A DNA stretch of 64,000 nt. Source: Seriola aureovittata. Its lineage: Eukaryota; Chordata; Actinopteri; Carangiformes; Carangidae. The notes below the pieces were generated by a model. That model had not been told where the DNA came from, searched no databases, and saw nothing but the letters and a program-made list of their open reading frames with translations. A program made the translations under genes and the position numbers. The stretch lies in contig NC_079376.1 in the NCBI RefSeq assembly GCF_021018895.1, positions 24,018,001-24,082,000 of the forward strand. Direction: 5' to 3'. Positions 22,841 through 35,040 of the stretch are shown in pieces; within the stretch, counting starts at the first letter, position 1; each line of letters opens with the position of its first letter.

Positions 22841-23165
22841 GACTTGACATGAAAAAATGCCACTTCTTTAAGAGGTATTCTCCAGAAGAGGCAACACCCA
22901 GGCTGTGTCTGACTTTCTGGTCCTTCAGGATGTCAAATCCTTAAAGTGTTTCCTGAGATTTGCGGGCTGGTATCACAAGATCATTACCCCTTTTGCTTAC
23001 CTTGCAACTCCTCTAAACCATCTCAATATGAAATCTCTGTATCAGGACAGAACCAACAACCTCAAAACTTCTAGAGTCATTGACACCCTCGACCCTCCTG
23101 GACAAAGATACTGTAAACCTAATTTCTTAGAACTCTTAATCATTTTCATTCACAGTCTTTGTCCT
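22840..23165 (+). mobile_element. Ty3/gypsy reverse transcriptase fragment
   Basis: The plus strand carries KCHFFK, followed in a shifted frame by SLKCFLRFAGWYHKIITPFA and ATPLNHL. This corresponds to the gypsy RT thumb/connection region (typically GF.NFYRRFI...APL). There is at least one frameshift and only about 100 residues. Inactive. Confidence 0.65.
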
Positions 23166-23273
23166 TTCTGAGACCTTTCAAACAAACTGTGACAGCATTT
23201 TAGTTTGAACTGAATCAGTTAAGTAGACCTAAGATTAAAAGAAAGACAAAACAATGACATACACACTGATGCT

Positions 23274-23279
23274 TTTATT
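23274..23279 (-). promoter_or_regulatory. Poly(A) signal, gene B
   Basis: AATAAA on the minus strand, about 220 bp after the gene B stop, within AATAAAAGCATCAGTGTG. The gene C poly(A) region reads AATAAAAGCATCACTGTG, so the site is conserved between the two paralogs. Confidence 0.7.
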
Positions 23280-23501
23280 ATACAAAGACAAAAAAAGAAA
23301 TCATTGTCAGAATCTGAACAAAAGTCAACAACATTTATATCCTAGCTTCCATCTTTAAAGAACTGGTAGAGGAAAACCTTGACAAGGAATCATTTAGAAG
23401 AGTAATACATTGATTCAATTCATGAATCTGAAAATGTGTGTGAGAGAAACAGACAGATATGTACTGACTGGCCTATCTGTTCAACAGCAGGAGACTCTTT
23501 G

Positions 23502-24046
23502 CTATACTGAACACAGAGACGCTGAGGAACCAAACGACCATACTGCTAATCCAAACCCAGGATACAGAGGTTCAGTGAATGTGGTGTTGAAGGTGTGGAG
23601 GTGGATCAGTGAGTCGGACAAGACTCTGTAGAAGGACAGAGTGCCAGCAGGACAGTCCACATACACCGCTACTCTATTGGAGGAGGAGGCGGAGGAGGAG
23701 GAGGAAAGGATGGATGTCCTTATGTTATTGTGCCAGACAGAGTAAAAACCATCTGAGCAGAACAGACTCCAGGACTGATTGTTCTTTCCAAACCAACAGT
23801 CTTCACTGTTTCCTCTCCTTCTTATTCCTCTGTAGCTCACTGATATGTAAACATCTCCTCTCCACTCAGCCTCCCAGTAACAGCGACCAGTCAGACCAGT
23901 TGTACACAGTAGCTGAGGCAATTCAAATCTGTCTGGATGATCAGGATACGACTGATCCTCTCTCACATGTGTCACCTTCCTGTTGTTGTCAGACAGTTTG
24001 AGGTTTCTGTTCACTGTGTTTGTGTCGAGTGTGAGTTCACAGGAAT
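23502..24046 (-). CDS. Gene B B30.2 terminal exon
   Basis: PRY-SPRY of about 180 residues: [20 protein letters not shown], then [61 protein letters not shown] and [10 protein letters not shown], ending SLCSV. It is complete. Confidence 0.93.
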
Positions 24047-27000
24047 CTGATGGAGAGAAGAAGACACAATACGGCTGCAGTTATTGATACATCATCTGAT
24101 CATTTATTATATTGATGATGACTCATGAAATTAGTGATCTGAAGGAGTGATGTGACAGTTTGAAGATGGTTGAATGTGCTGCTTTGTTTCCATGAATCAA
24201 ATTAAAAACACACTTACACTTCCTCAGACCTGGTCTTAACCATCTGACTCCACCAGGCTCCACCCTGAAAGGAGGAGGGTGGGGGGGTCAGACCGGCATA
24301 TTGTCTTTCAGCATGCAGACATGGACATTACATGGCTCTCAAACACAGATTGTTTCGTTACCCTGTTCACATTTTCATTGCTTGTCTTTCTGATATCAAA
24401 TTCTGGACGTCACAAAATTTTCTCTGGCTCAATGAGTCAAAATCTGAGGTCCTTTTTTTCGGCCCCCAAAATTGGGGCCTCAACCAATAGGCCATCTCCC
24501 GCTAACTGTCCCCAAAGCTTACCACACTACAAAAAGAAACCAGCAGCCATATTACAGAAACTTCCTGTCTTAAGTCTCAAGATCAGTAGAGTATAAGATA
24601 GGAGTCCGATCTTATCTTACTTTATCCTATCTTATCTCTGGTTAGGAAATTGTAAATACTCAATCCAACATTGTGTTCTGTTTAAAACAACAAAACACAT
24701 TTTTCAGTTGCACCACAACCAGGAGAGACCCTTGATGCTCAGCTACCTGCAGGATCATCTACTGATGAGCGTTCTGTCCTCAAACACATCCTTAGGGTCT
24801 GCTGCCATGATACTTTCAGTAAATGAGTTCTGTCTGTTGTCATTTTGTTGGTTGTGCAAAAGCAATAAAAGAGCAGTCATATGGATAAGATGAGTTAGCT
24901 AAGTGGTGGAAAGGTGAAAGTTAGGGCAGATTAATGGTTACCCTAAAGTTAGAGTTTATTTAGGATTTTGGGAAGTTAAAAAGCTTGTGTAAAACACTTA
25001 TTCTATACTAAGTTATGGTAGGAACATTGAGCTGAAATTCATGCTCAGGTCATAGAATACAGCTGACAACACCTGGTTTCATAACTGGGAGATCTTTTAT
25101 CCTAAATATGACACAGTGATTCATAACTAGATATCATCACAAGTCATCATTAGGAAAAAATCCCCTTTTGTTGTTGAATGCTAAGCAATTCTGTAGAGAT
25201 CTGACATCAACTGTGACACAGAAAATGTTTCAGCTCTTCCTCCATCAGACATTGTGGCTGCAGCAGGCCTCTCCATACCTGAGAGCGTCCAGTCGCCAGT
25301 CTGGATCTTGCAATCCAGCAGACAAGGGCTTCAGTCCTGAGTCTCCTGGATGATTGTAGCTCAGGTCCAGCTCTCTCAGATGGGAGGGGTTGGAGCTCAG
25401 AGCTGAAGCCAGAGAAGCACAGCCTTCCTCTGTGACCAGACAACCTGACAGACTGTAAACACACAAAACAACACATAGGAACCCTCTGTCAACACTTGGC
25501 GGTATGTTAGATTTTTTTGTTATTTATTCTTTTGTTTGTGGTTGCGGTCTAGCTTGGTTCAGATACAATGTATTTGAGGCAAATTTACAATTATACCTTA
25601 AACATCATCAGTGGAATTGAAGAATTCAACAACTAAAGCAAATGATTATGATGAATAATGAAATTTTGTCAGGGAAAGTAATTGTCCAATACAAGTTGGC
25701 TGATGCACTAATGTAAATCAGATTTTAAATGATCATCAGCTAAAGAAGTTGATGAAAATGTGAAATGGAGGTAAAAATAAACTTGATTAAAAAAATGGAT
25801 GTCATGACAATGAATGGGATTTGATGAATTTAAAGCTGATTCAATTAAAAGAGTCAAGATATGATGAAAACGCATTCATGTTTCATAATTTTTCCAGTCT
25901 TGAATTCATCATTTACAAAACAAAATCCATCATTTCAGGAAAGTGACCTCAAGGGTGGAATTAACAGAAAATAATTGATAAAATGGAAGTGATGAAAATA
26001 CTTAAGAGACAGGAGTGATTAAATGAATGTGTCTTGGAAAATGAGTGCTAAATTGTCAATTGATTATATAAACTTGAGTGACATTCATTAGAAATACTAT
26101 TGACACTGCAGCAAGCACTTTTTGTTATTACTTCAATTTTTATCAGTTAATTTTTCTTAATTCCACCCCTCATAGATGAATCCTGACCTGAGAGTTTCCA
26201 GAGTACAGTTTGAACTCTCCAGTCCAGCAGACAGCAGCTTTACTCCTGAATCCTGCAGGTTGTTGTTACTCAGGTCCAGTTCTCTCAGACTAGAGGACTG
26301 GGAGCTGAGAACTGAGGACAAAGCTTCACAGCTTCTCTCTGAGAGGTTACAGTCACTCAGTCTGAAGAGATGATAATAATGAATTAAACAGAGTAAATAA
26401 ATAAAAACATTTTTTTATTTATTATCTATTTTCTCCCTGTTGAACAGATAGAAGTGTCCTTATATAATGATGAATAAATCGACTATCTATATACTTACAG
26501 AGCTTTGTTAGAGGCTTTTACCACTGGCAGCAGCCTCAGAAGAGCCTCCTCTGAAGCAGAGTATTTCTTTAGATCAAACATATCCAGATCTTTTTCTGAT
26601 GACAGTAAGATGAAGACCAGAGCTGACCATTGAGCAGGAGATAGTTTATCTGTGGAGAGACTTCCTGATCTCAGGGACTGTTGGATCTCCTCCACTAGAG
26701 AACGATCATTCAGTTCATTCAGACAGTGGAACAGGTTGATGCTTCTCTCTGCAGAGGAAGTGTCTTTGAGTTTCTTCTTGATGTACTGTACTGTTTCCTG
26801 GGAGTCACTTCCTGTCTGTATCAGCAGACCTCGTAGGAGATTCTGATTGGTCCGCAATGAAAGACCCAGGAGGAAGCGGAGGAATAAGTCCAGCTGTCCA
26901 TTTGGACTCTGTAAGGCCTTGTCTACAGCACTCTGGTAAAAATGTGTTGATTTGTCTCTTGACAGTTTAGCCCACAACGAAGTTCCTTTCTTTCCTGTCA

Positions 27001-30000
27001 GCAGATTGAGTCCAGAGTTGATGAAGGTCAGATGGACATGAAGAGCAGCCAGAAACTCCTGAACACTCAGGTGGACAAAGCAGAACACCTTGTCCTGATA
27101 CAGCCCACTCACCTCTTTAAAGATCTGTGTGAACACTCCTGAGTACACTGAGGCTGCTCTGATATCGATGCCACACTCTGTCAGGTCTGATTCATAGAAG
27201 ATCAGGTTTCCTTTCTGCAGCTGCTCAAAAGCCAGTTTTCCCAGAGACGCAATCATATCCCTGTTCTCTGGACTCCAGTGTGGATCTGTCTCAGATCTTC
27301 TGTCATACTTGACGTTCTTCAGTTTGGACTGAACCACCAGGAAGTGGATGTACAGCTCAGTCAGAGTCTTGGGCAGCTCTCCTCCCTCTCTGGTTTTCAA
27401 CACCTCCTCCAGAACTGTAGCAGTGATCCAGCAGAAGACTGGGATGTGGCACATGATGTGGAGGCTTCGTGATGTTTTGATGTGGGAGATGATCCTGCTG
27501 GCCTGATCCTCATCTCTGAACCTCTTCCTGAAGTAGTCCTCCTTCTGTGGGTCAGTGAACCCTCTGACCTCTGTCACCATGTCAACACACTCAGGAGGGA
27601 TCTGATTGGCTGCTGCAGGTCGTGTGGTTATCCACAGGCGAGCAGAGGGAAGCAGTTTCCCCCTGATGAGGTTTGTCAGCAGCACGTCCACTGAGGTGGA
27701 CTCTGTAGCATCAGTCAGGATCTCAGTGTTGTGGAAGTCCAGAGGAGGTCTACACTCATCCAGACCGTCAAAGATGAAGACAACCTGGAACTGATCAAAC
27801 CTGCAGATTCTTGCTTCTTTGGTTTCAGTAAAGAAGTGATGAACAAGTTCCACCAAGCTGAACTTTTTCTCTTTCAGCACGTTCAGCTCTCTGAAGGTGA
27901 ATGGAAATGTGAACTGTATGTCCTGGTTGGCTTTGTCTTCAGCCCAGTCCAGAGTGAACTTCTGTGTTAAGACTGTTTTCCCAATGCCAGCCACTCCCTT
28001 TGTCATCACTGTTCTGATTGGTTCATCTCTTCCAGTGGATACTTTAAAGATGTCTTCTTGTCTGATGGTTGTTTTTGGTCTGTCTGGTTTCCTTGATGCT
28101 GTTTCAATCTGCCTAACCTCATGTTCATCATTGACCTTTCCAGTCCTTCCCTCTGTGATGTAGAGCTCTGTGTAGATCTGATTCAGTAGGGTTGGATTTC
28201 CTGCTTTGGCGATCCCCTCAAACACACACTGGAACTTCTTCTTCAGATTAGATTTCAGTTTAGGCTGCCATTTGTCAAGAGTCTCTGAATGAAAAAACAA
28301 CAGATATTAAAATGACACAGTAAAGGCCTGATCACATCAGCAAGTGTCAGTGAAATAAATCCTCACATCCTCATGAGATATTTGGATCTAAACACTTGAT
28401 GCACTGACACCTTAAAGGGCTAATTTTTAGCTGATGTAATTTGAGAATTCACTTTGGTCAGAGGCAGGTCAATAATACCAACTTATTAGTCTGCTTGATT
28501 GTTGGCAGGGGGGCCGTAGAGGGTGTAAATTTTTGCCATGTCCCACCAGGCAACACTTTATTTGATAACACTTTGTATTGCGCTGCTAAGACAAGTCTAG
28601 CTGCGCTGCTGTGACGCAATCGGTCGTCAGATGCAACCTCTGAAGGATGCAGTCCCTGAACTGGGACACAGTAAAAGACTAAATAGATTTTTCTTAATGA
28701 TGCATGGTCGGTGTCATGGCACTGACCTGCAGTGCAGGGATTTACCCAAGTGATCAGTGACTCTGAATTTGCTGCAAAATGTCAGTAAGTTTTATACAAA
28801 CTACCCAATACTTTAGAGACACCTTTGTTCACTTTTGGTGGACTTCTTTTCCTAATGTCTTTCCACTGCTCCTTATTGACAAGATGTAGTACTTAGACTT
28901 CACACCAAGGCCCCCTACTGCATTGAAGCTTTATGTCCCTCACTTGTACATTGCTTTGGATAAAACTGTCTGCAAAATAAGTAATTGTACATCTCATTTC
29001 ATGTGGATCATTCTTATCAAATTCTTCACATTGTGTTCTAGTCAGTTTGGGCTGCTGGTGTTTTCTTCTATAAGTTTGGTCCTTATGCAGCACTCACAGC
29101 TATATGTCGGAGGTTTCAACAGAGATGTGTCTCATTCACTTTGAGTGGGGTGACATCACACGTTGCCAAACTGCTTTGCTGGCATTGTTTTCGGTTGAGA
29201 AAAGTTCAACTTTTCAAGCTGCAGCACAGGGGCAACCAATCAAATCACATTTGTGCAGGTCCAGCCTGGCCTTCAATGTCAAAACGGAACCGGACAATCC
29301 GGACAAATCAAGCCCTGAGAGAGGTGGCAGAATCAGTTGGTCAATTTAGTATGTGTATGTGTGTACCTCCCTCTAGCATTGCATGGGCAGTTAGCATTGC
29401 ACATTATTGCACAAAATAGCATGTCTCTAGTCGGCTATGTTGTGTAGTGCGAGTGGGAAACTATCATCAGTTGTTATCCCTATGACGATTGCACCATGCC
29501 CACCATCAAACGTGAACACAATATATGTGAGTGCTCTGTTACTGAAATTTGAACTATTGAACGCTACCTGCTGCAGAAGCTGTACGGGCTGGCGAGTCTT
29601 GCGGCCCAACTTGTGACGGTTTTCCTGTTGGAGGAAAGTGAATCTTATATCATGAACTGATCTGTATAAATGATGCATTTTCAGTTTTCATGATACCTCC
29701 ATGACTTAAAAATAACAGAATGTGCAGAATATCAAATAGAAGGCATTTGTCCACAGTGACTAAGCCAAGAAGTTTCACAAAAGGTAGCTTCATCTTTAAA
29801 TACATTTAATGTGTTTTTAATTGTATTAGACACTGTTGTTTCTGGATAATGTGCCACGTTTCATGTTCCTCTGACTAACCTTCATTCCTGTTCTTTAAAA
29901 TCAACTTGGCCACCTGCATAACATCTTTAGTAGTGTACATGTCGACCATCAAGTCCACTGTTTTCAGTCTGCCTGCATTCTCCAGATGGCACTTTTTGAT

Positions 30001-30117
30001 GGCAGGGAAACCATCCAGTAACTCAGCATCCTGCAGGTACCACTGGAAGAGTTTCAGTTCTTCTTCTCCCAAATCCTGCAAAGTCTCCAGCAGCTGCTGC
30101 TTCATAGGCACCTCCAT
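23502..30117 (-). CDS. NLR gene B: PYRIN-FISNA-NACHT-LRR-B30.2
   Basis: A second NLR-C receptor gene. Coding exons are 29880-30117, 26499-28284, 26188-26361, 25279-25452, 24218-24264 and 23502-24046. They total 2964 nt, which gives 987 residues and a stop without any frame break. The N-terminus is a PYRIN-type death-fold domain (residues 1-79), a homotypic adaptor module, in place of the linker exons of gene A. FISNA-NACHT (80-675) has Walker A GVAGIGKT and Walker [11 protein letters not shown]. Two LRR exons (58 codons each), the 47-bp linker and PRY-SPRY follow. The PYRIN exon ends in phase 1, exactly as NACHT requires (G joined to AG, giving Glu). Direct splicing from PYRIN to NACHT is inferred; an unseen small exon between them cannot be excluded. 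Confidence 0.88.
24218..24264 (-). CDS. Gene B PRY linker exon
   Basis: A 47-bp exon coding [15 protein letters not shown]. The acceptor is CCTTTCAG and the donor GTAAGTG. Confidence 0.88.
25279..25452 (-). CDS. Gene B LRR exon 2
   Basis: A 174-bp symmetric exon: [20 protein letters not shown], then [20 protein letters not shown]. The acceptor is TTTACAG and the donor GTATGG. Confidence 0.92.
26188..26361 (-). CDS. Gene B LRR exon 1
   Basis: A 174-bp symmetric exon: [20 protein letters not shown], then [20 protein letters not shown]. The acceptor is CTCTTCAG and the donor GTCAGG. Confidence 0.92.
26499..28284 (-). CDS. Gene B FISNA-NACHT exon
   Basis: A 1786-bp exon starting [20 protein letters not shown] and ending SNKAL. 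It has FISNA, Walker A GVAGIGKT, Walker [23 protein letters not shown] and [16 protein letters not shown], without stops. It is closely similar to A, C and D; differences cluster in the region after LTFINSG. Confidence 0.95.
28285..29879 (-). other. Gene B PYRIN-NACHT intron
   Basis: A 1.6-kb intron without a recognisable exon. The part at 29100-29700 has mixed short frames and looks like decayed repeat sequence, but I cannot name it. Confidence 0.5.
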
Positions 30118-30126
30118 CTCTGCTCC
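29880..30126 (-). CDS. Gene B PYRIN-domain exon
   Basis: The exon starts after TTTATCAG with 9 untranslated bases, then ATG at 30117. It encodes [46 protein letters not shown] and VAKLILKN. The spacing of Leu, Phe, Trp and charged residues, with GFPAI, matches the fish PYRIN fold (about 80 residues, six-helix death fold). The donor is GTTAGT at 29879. PYRIN domains assemble with ASC-like adaptors; that role is inferred from the family. Confidence 0.85.
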
Positions 30127-31353
30127 CTGATAAAGTCAAAGTGTGTGAGTGAGCTGTAAAAATCACCGAAAATGAAAGGTTCAGATTGTCACATATCATC
30201 ATGTGTAGGGTTGATAAACTTTGCTTTTCAGCCTTTACCAGATTATTTACTCTAGTAAATCTAGCTTCACAATTATTGTCTTTTATTTACTTATATGTTT
30301 AATAAGATTCTAAACAATAGTATAGCTGCACACTAGTATTTTCTATGTAAAGATATAGTGGAGTAATGGCGTCCTGAGCAGAGAACTCAGTCACACCTGC
30401 TCTGTCTGTGTTGTAATCTGAGTTTCTCTGTTCTTTGTTTGGTAGCTGGTCTGTCAGTGTGTGCATGTTAGTGCATGTGAGAAACCATTGGCCCTCCGCA
30501 TGTTCATAAACACATAAGCTCCGCCCACAGGTGAGATGGCACAGCGCAGCACACAGCATTCAGGTGAGAAAGACCTTCCAGAATTTCCTCCGCTATTGAA
30601 ACCACATTTTCATCTAAAAAGGACTCAGACAAAGAAAGCGGTGAGACCAGAGCACAGGCGGACTGGTCATAGGGACTACCAATTCAAATCCCAGTCAGCT
30701 GGTGGACCATCAAAATATCCATAAAGTTTTTTAAATTTTTACTGGCTCCATCAGTGTCATTCATGCAGCTGGTCCAAGCAGATAAATCAAAGGCTGAATT
30801 TCTTTCCCAGTCTGACCATGGAGCAAATACTGGTTTGATAAAGGGTCTAGCTTGACTCTGAGCTGGTTTTTCTTCTCCTCCATGTGTAATTAACCTGATG
30901 GTTCATAATGTTACATGAATGTTTTCATTAGTGACGGCCACAGTAGACATAGACGATAGTGTTAGCTAACTTGCTGATAACCTTATTATGAATGTGTTAT
31001 TGATAGTTGGCTAACTTGCTGTGGAGCATATCACTGCAATGCAAGCGTGGGCTAATGATCTGAAATGCTGTTGATCTAGTGTAACATCTAGTGGCAGTGA
31101 CAATCATTTAAAGAACCTTTAAGGTTGTACATTTCCAATACATTGGATTGGTACTGGGGCTGATATTGACCTATTATGTGGATATAACAGTGGGTGGGTG
31201 ACTCAGTATTTAGTGCCACAACCTCCCTGGTGGATAATGATGTTCTATTCATAACTGCATGACATCAGTCATGCCACCAGGAGGAGTTCCAGTGTTTTCT
31301 GCTCTGCTCTGATCATTTGCTGCACTGACCTGATGTTACATTAAACTTCTGCT
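30127..31353. other. Upstream of gene B, with dispersed repeat copy 2 at 30730-31030
   Basis: Presumed 5' UTR intron or promoter region of gene B; no exon is identifiable. At 30730-31030 lies the second copy of the repeat seen at 6890-7160, about 80% similar by eye. Confidence 0.5.
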
Positions 31354-31789
31354 TGTCATGGTTTGCTATGGCAGACACTTTTTGTTAGTTTTGTTTTGGA
31401 CTTTCTCACTTCCTGTTTTATTTTGTAATAAGGTTTCCTTGTGTGTCTCAGTGTTTTGCTTCCTGTCCTGGTCTTGTTTGTGTGGTGATTGTCTGCCCCG
31501 CCCTAATGTGTTTCACCTGTGTTCAATCACCCTTGCCTCCCTTGTCTATATAGTCTTTGTGCTTCCCTTTGTCTGTGTTGGTTCGTCTGTTTATTTCTGG
31601 GTTCGTCTCCAAGCTATTCACGTCCTGTTCATCTCTGGGTTTGTCCTTGTTTTGTTCTTGTTGCCTATTGTCATCCCCTGTGGTTCCCTGTGCCTGTTTT
31701 TTGAAGTTCTTTTTGTTAAATAAACCCGCCTGCACCGTCTCCCATGTGTTGGCTGCATTTGGGTCCTACTTACCACTAAACCCGTGACA
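31354..31789 (+). mobile_element. Solo LTR with 5-bp target duplication
   Basis: A 436-bp unit beginning TGTCATGG and ending CCCGTGACA, so its ends are TGTCA and TGACA. It is flanked on both sides by CTGCT (31349-31353 and 31790-31794), an exact 5-bp target-site duplication. Inside are TATATAG (about 31546), a plausible core promoter, and AAATAAA (about 31720), a plausible poly(A) signal, in the order expected for U3-R-U5. With no internal coding region or second LTR this is a solo LTR, probably of a Ty3/gypsy- or BEL-class retrotransposon. The plus orientation is inferred from AATAAA. Confidence 0.85.
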
Positions 31790-33114
31790 CTGCTGATGTT
31801 CCTGAAAGATTAAATATGTCTGAAATATCTCAGACTCTTGTGTTGTACATGCATCTAAGGGTTTTACTTTGATGATGACATGGTCTCTACATGACTAACA
31901 TTTTTACAAAGGTCAATGCTATAATTACTTTAACAATGTAAAATCAGATGTGACCAACAACTTTTGCTAATGAAATATTGCATAATTTATCATCAGAGCA
32001 TTAAAATATCTTATTTAATCTATCATCAATGAACATTAACATGGTTAATAATTACCAGACTGTATCGTCTGTAAGATTAAACTGAGCTGATTGCAGCTTT
32101 CTGTCCTTTCTCTGGCTGCAGCCACCTGCTCTCCAACTGTATCCAGGACAAATTCAGGTCAAAAATCATGTGTACAACATGTGTGACTCACAGCAGTGAT
32201 GGCCGACAGCAGACAGACTGTATCTCAGGGTTCACTCTGCTCCTCAGACATCACAGCATCAGCTCTGTGGGTTCGACGACTGCCAAGAGATGGAGATCAT
32301 TTCACTTCACCTGTAAGCACTGTGACTGATTAAGTCATTACAACACAAACTTATTCTGGATTTTCCTGGTTAATATTGACACAAATCCCAAACCACCATC
32401 AAACAGCTGAGAGCTACGTTACGTCTGAGAGTTCAAAGTCAAAGTCCAAACTGAAGAAGCACAGAGAACAGCTAAGAGACTTCACAACAGTTTGTGGCTT
32501 TAGTTAAATGTGATGTAAGTTTAGAGACACAAACACTGAAGTAACAGCTCAGTCCACTCAACTGGTTTGGTGATTCACAGATGAGTTAGGTGTTCGGGCA
32601 TCTGAGGTAAACTTAGTTATAAAGTTTCATGTACACCACAGTTTAATGTTCTTGGCCTTGTTTTCCAAAAGCATTTACAGCATTTATTAAAGCCTGACGT
32701 ATGACAAATAAATGTGGCTTTTGTGGCTCAGTGTTTCGTGCTAACTTTACACTCGCCACCTGGTTGTAGAGACTCAAAGTAAACAGCTGGAATCTCCAAC
32801 AGCTTTAAAGATAAACCTGATTTGCTCATGAATTATTTCAGATGCTCGTCTCTGAGTCTGACAAAAAATAAAACCACCAGTTACCAAATGTTTGTCCCAT
32901 TTACTCCAGTTCTTGTAATCTCCAGGTTGAATGGCTGACTGGAAAAAGAAAAAGAAAATTCTTGTTACTTTGATACGGACAGAGTCTTTTTATCTCATCA
33001 GCTGCATTAATAAGTCTTTCTTTCAAAAGTTGACATTCATAATGTTTTTTCTGCCCATTCTCGTCTAACACCCAGAGCTGTTTGATGAGAGACACTTATA
33101 GTCTGTTTCTGAGT
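31790..33114. other. Spacer without recognised gene
   Basis: There is mixed AT-rich DNA with a short frame at 32901-33095 (minus) that has no known domain. There are no splice-framed exons. Confidence 0.45.
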
Positions 33115-35040
33115 GAAGAGGAAACACAAATCATTCATCTGCACATCAACTGAAATCTTTCTTTACATCATTACATCATTTACATCATCTCGTGTATAAA
33201 TATCAGCAACTCCTAAACTGATTGGCTCCTCTTCTCTGTTTCATATCAGTGTCAGTTGAATGCAGCCAGACAGCAGTGTGAGGCAGAGGAAGCTGCCATC
33301 AGCTGCTGTACTTCTATCTAATCAGAATCAATTGTAGAAGATCCTTTGATTGATGTACATATAATCTAATCAAACCTCTAGCAACGCCTAGTCTGGGAAT
33401 TCAGGATAACACCAGTAAAAGTAGGGATTCTTACAAGATTCATAAGTCTGCGAAAATCCACTGAGTTTATCTGACACATTCAGGTGTTCATGTTATATTC
33501 AGTCAGCTAGTTTTAATTATACTCACCCCTGCTCTGTCAGTTTGCAATCACATGAGTGCTGGAGTCCTCACTGGTCAGTCATATGACATGACAAACCTAC
33601 TCCTGACACTTGGAGTCAACTGTAAACTCTCTGTTAATCGGAGTCCTGCGTCACTCTAACAACCAAGCAGCAGATTTCTGCTGTTTCTAGTGGAACAAGA
33701 TGGCAGCAGTCAGCACTAACAACATGACCAAAGAGTCATTCAAGAGGAAGAGACTGGAAAATGTAGCTTAATTTACCTCTAAATGGCCAAATGAGGCTGC
33801 GCCAGAAAGTCATAGGAACTGAAACTACAGTTTGAACAGGAAACAGGGAAGTGGAAGGATGACTCTTGCTTTAACATCATATTTGAGCATTGAGTCCTGT
33901 GTGTCCTAATCTTAGTGTAGAAAAAAACATTTAGCTCTATGACTTTTCACAGACTTTTGTAAGAATCTCTATTTTTACTGGTGTTATCCTGAATTCCCAG
34001 CCCAGACATATCTCTTCCCAGCTGCTGGAGGTTTAATTAGATCATATGTGCATCAACCAAAACATCCTCTTCTACTGATTTTAAACTGTGAACTGCAGAA
34101 TCTGAACCAATCTCTACTTTATCTGGTTTAACCTCCTCTACCCACCGAAGACTGATGAGTCTAACAGTCAGTTCTGCTGTTTGAAAGCATTCTAACTATT
34201 CCTTTGAACTCCTACATGTTCATTATTTGGGTCTTTCAAACCAGATGTAAAATTATTTAGCTAAGTATAGTATCCTTTCTTCAAATCTTCTTGAAATAAG
34301 TAATCAGTGTTAAACTTTCCTCATATTCTGGTTTTGAGAAATGTCTTGATATAAAAGACTCTGATATAAAACAATGACACATCCCTCCATCATGTATTAT
34401 GTGGGAAATATCTCATATTCTGTCTTGTTTCTTTTAATAAAACAAGAGGCAACATGTCTTCAAACTGGCATTTAAAGGGTTAAAATCCTGAAAACTAATA
34501 AACATTTGATAGGTTTGAGCAGAACTGAAGTGGTTTAAGAGATGTATGCAAAAAAAAGCAGAAAAAAATATTGATATATGATGATTTTATAGCATTTTCT
34601 TTGTGTGTCCTTTTTTGGACGCGAGGAACCCCAGAGGGTACAAAATGTGTTACCAGTGTATAATAGACCTGTTACAGTAACTCACATTAGATTTTAAAAA
34701 TATGTCAAAAAAGACACTTTCTTGCAGAAATCCATACCTTCAGCTGTAACACAGCAATTATTCATGAAAGAATTGAGAAACAGGCTTAAAACTGTAATTT
34801 TTGTATTTGTGTTCAGCTGCCATTGTCTTCACACGGCCTGCCGTCTTGCTGACATCTCATTTTTATGTCTCATGGTTCTGTGTGATTTGGACAACCCCCT
34901 CTCTCTTGCAATCTGACAGGCCACCTTACTTCCTCTCCCTCACACTGCTCTCTGACTGCATTCAACTGACACTGAAATGAAACAGAGGAGAGCTCATCAC
35001 TGGAGAAGTAGCTGATATTTTTACAGGAGAAATGGTGTAA
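33115..35040. repeat. Imperfect inverted repeat of NLR upstream DNA
   Basis: The left arm (33115-33460) copies the NLR 5' flank in the gene A orientation: CACAAATCATTCATCTGCAC and GCAGTGTGAGGCAGAGGAAG, with no exon 1. The right arm holds the reverse complement: 33945-34060 mirrors 33345-33460 (TACTGGTGTTATCCTGAATTCCCAG), and 34930-35035 mirrors the NLR flank (CACACTGCTCTCTGACTGCATTCAACTGAC-like, TGATATTTTTACAGGAG). An extra ~0.85 kb (34070-34920) interrupts the right arm. The centre lies near 33700. Confidence 0.7.

Noticed and set aside
32901..33095. Short minus-strand frame with plausible-looking protein (MSLIKQLWVLDENGQ...)
   Set aside because: 64 codons, no recognised domain, no conserved paralog in the window; left as unassigned.
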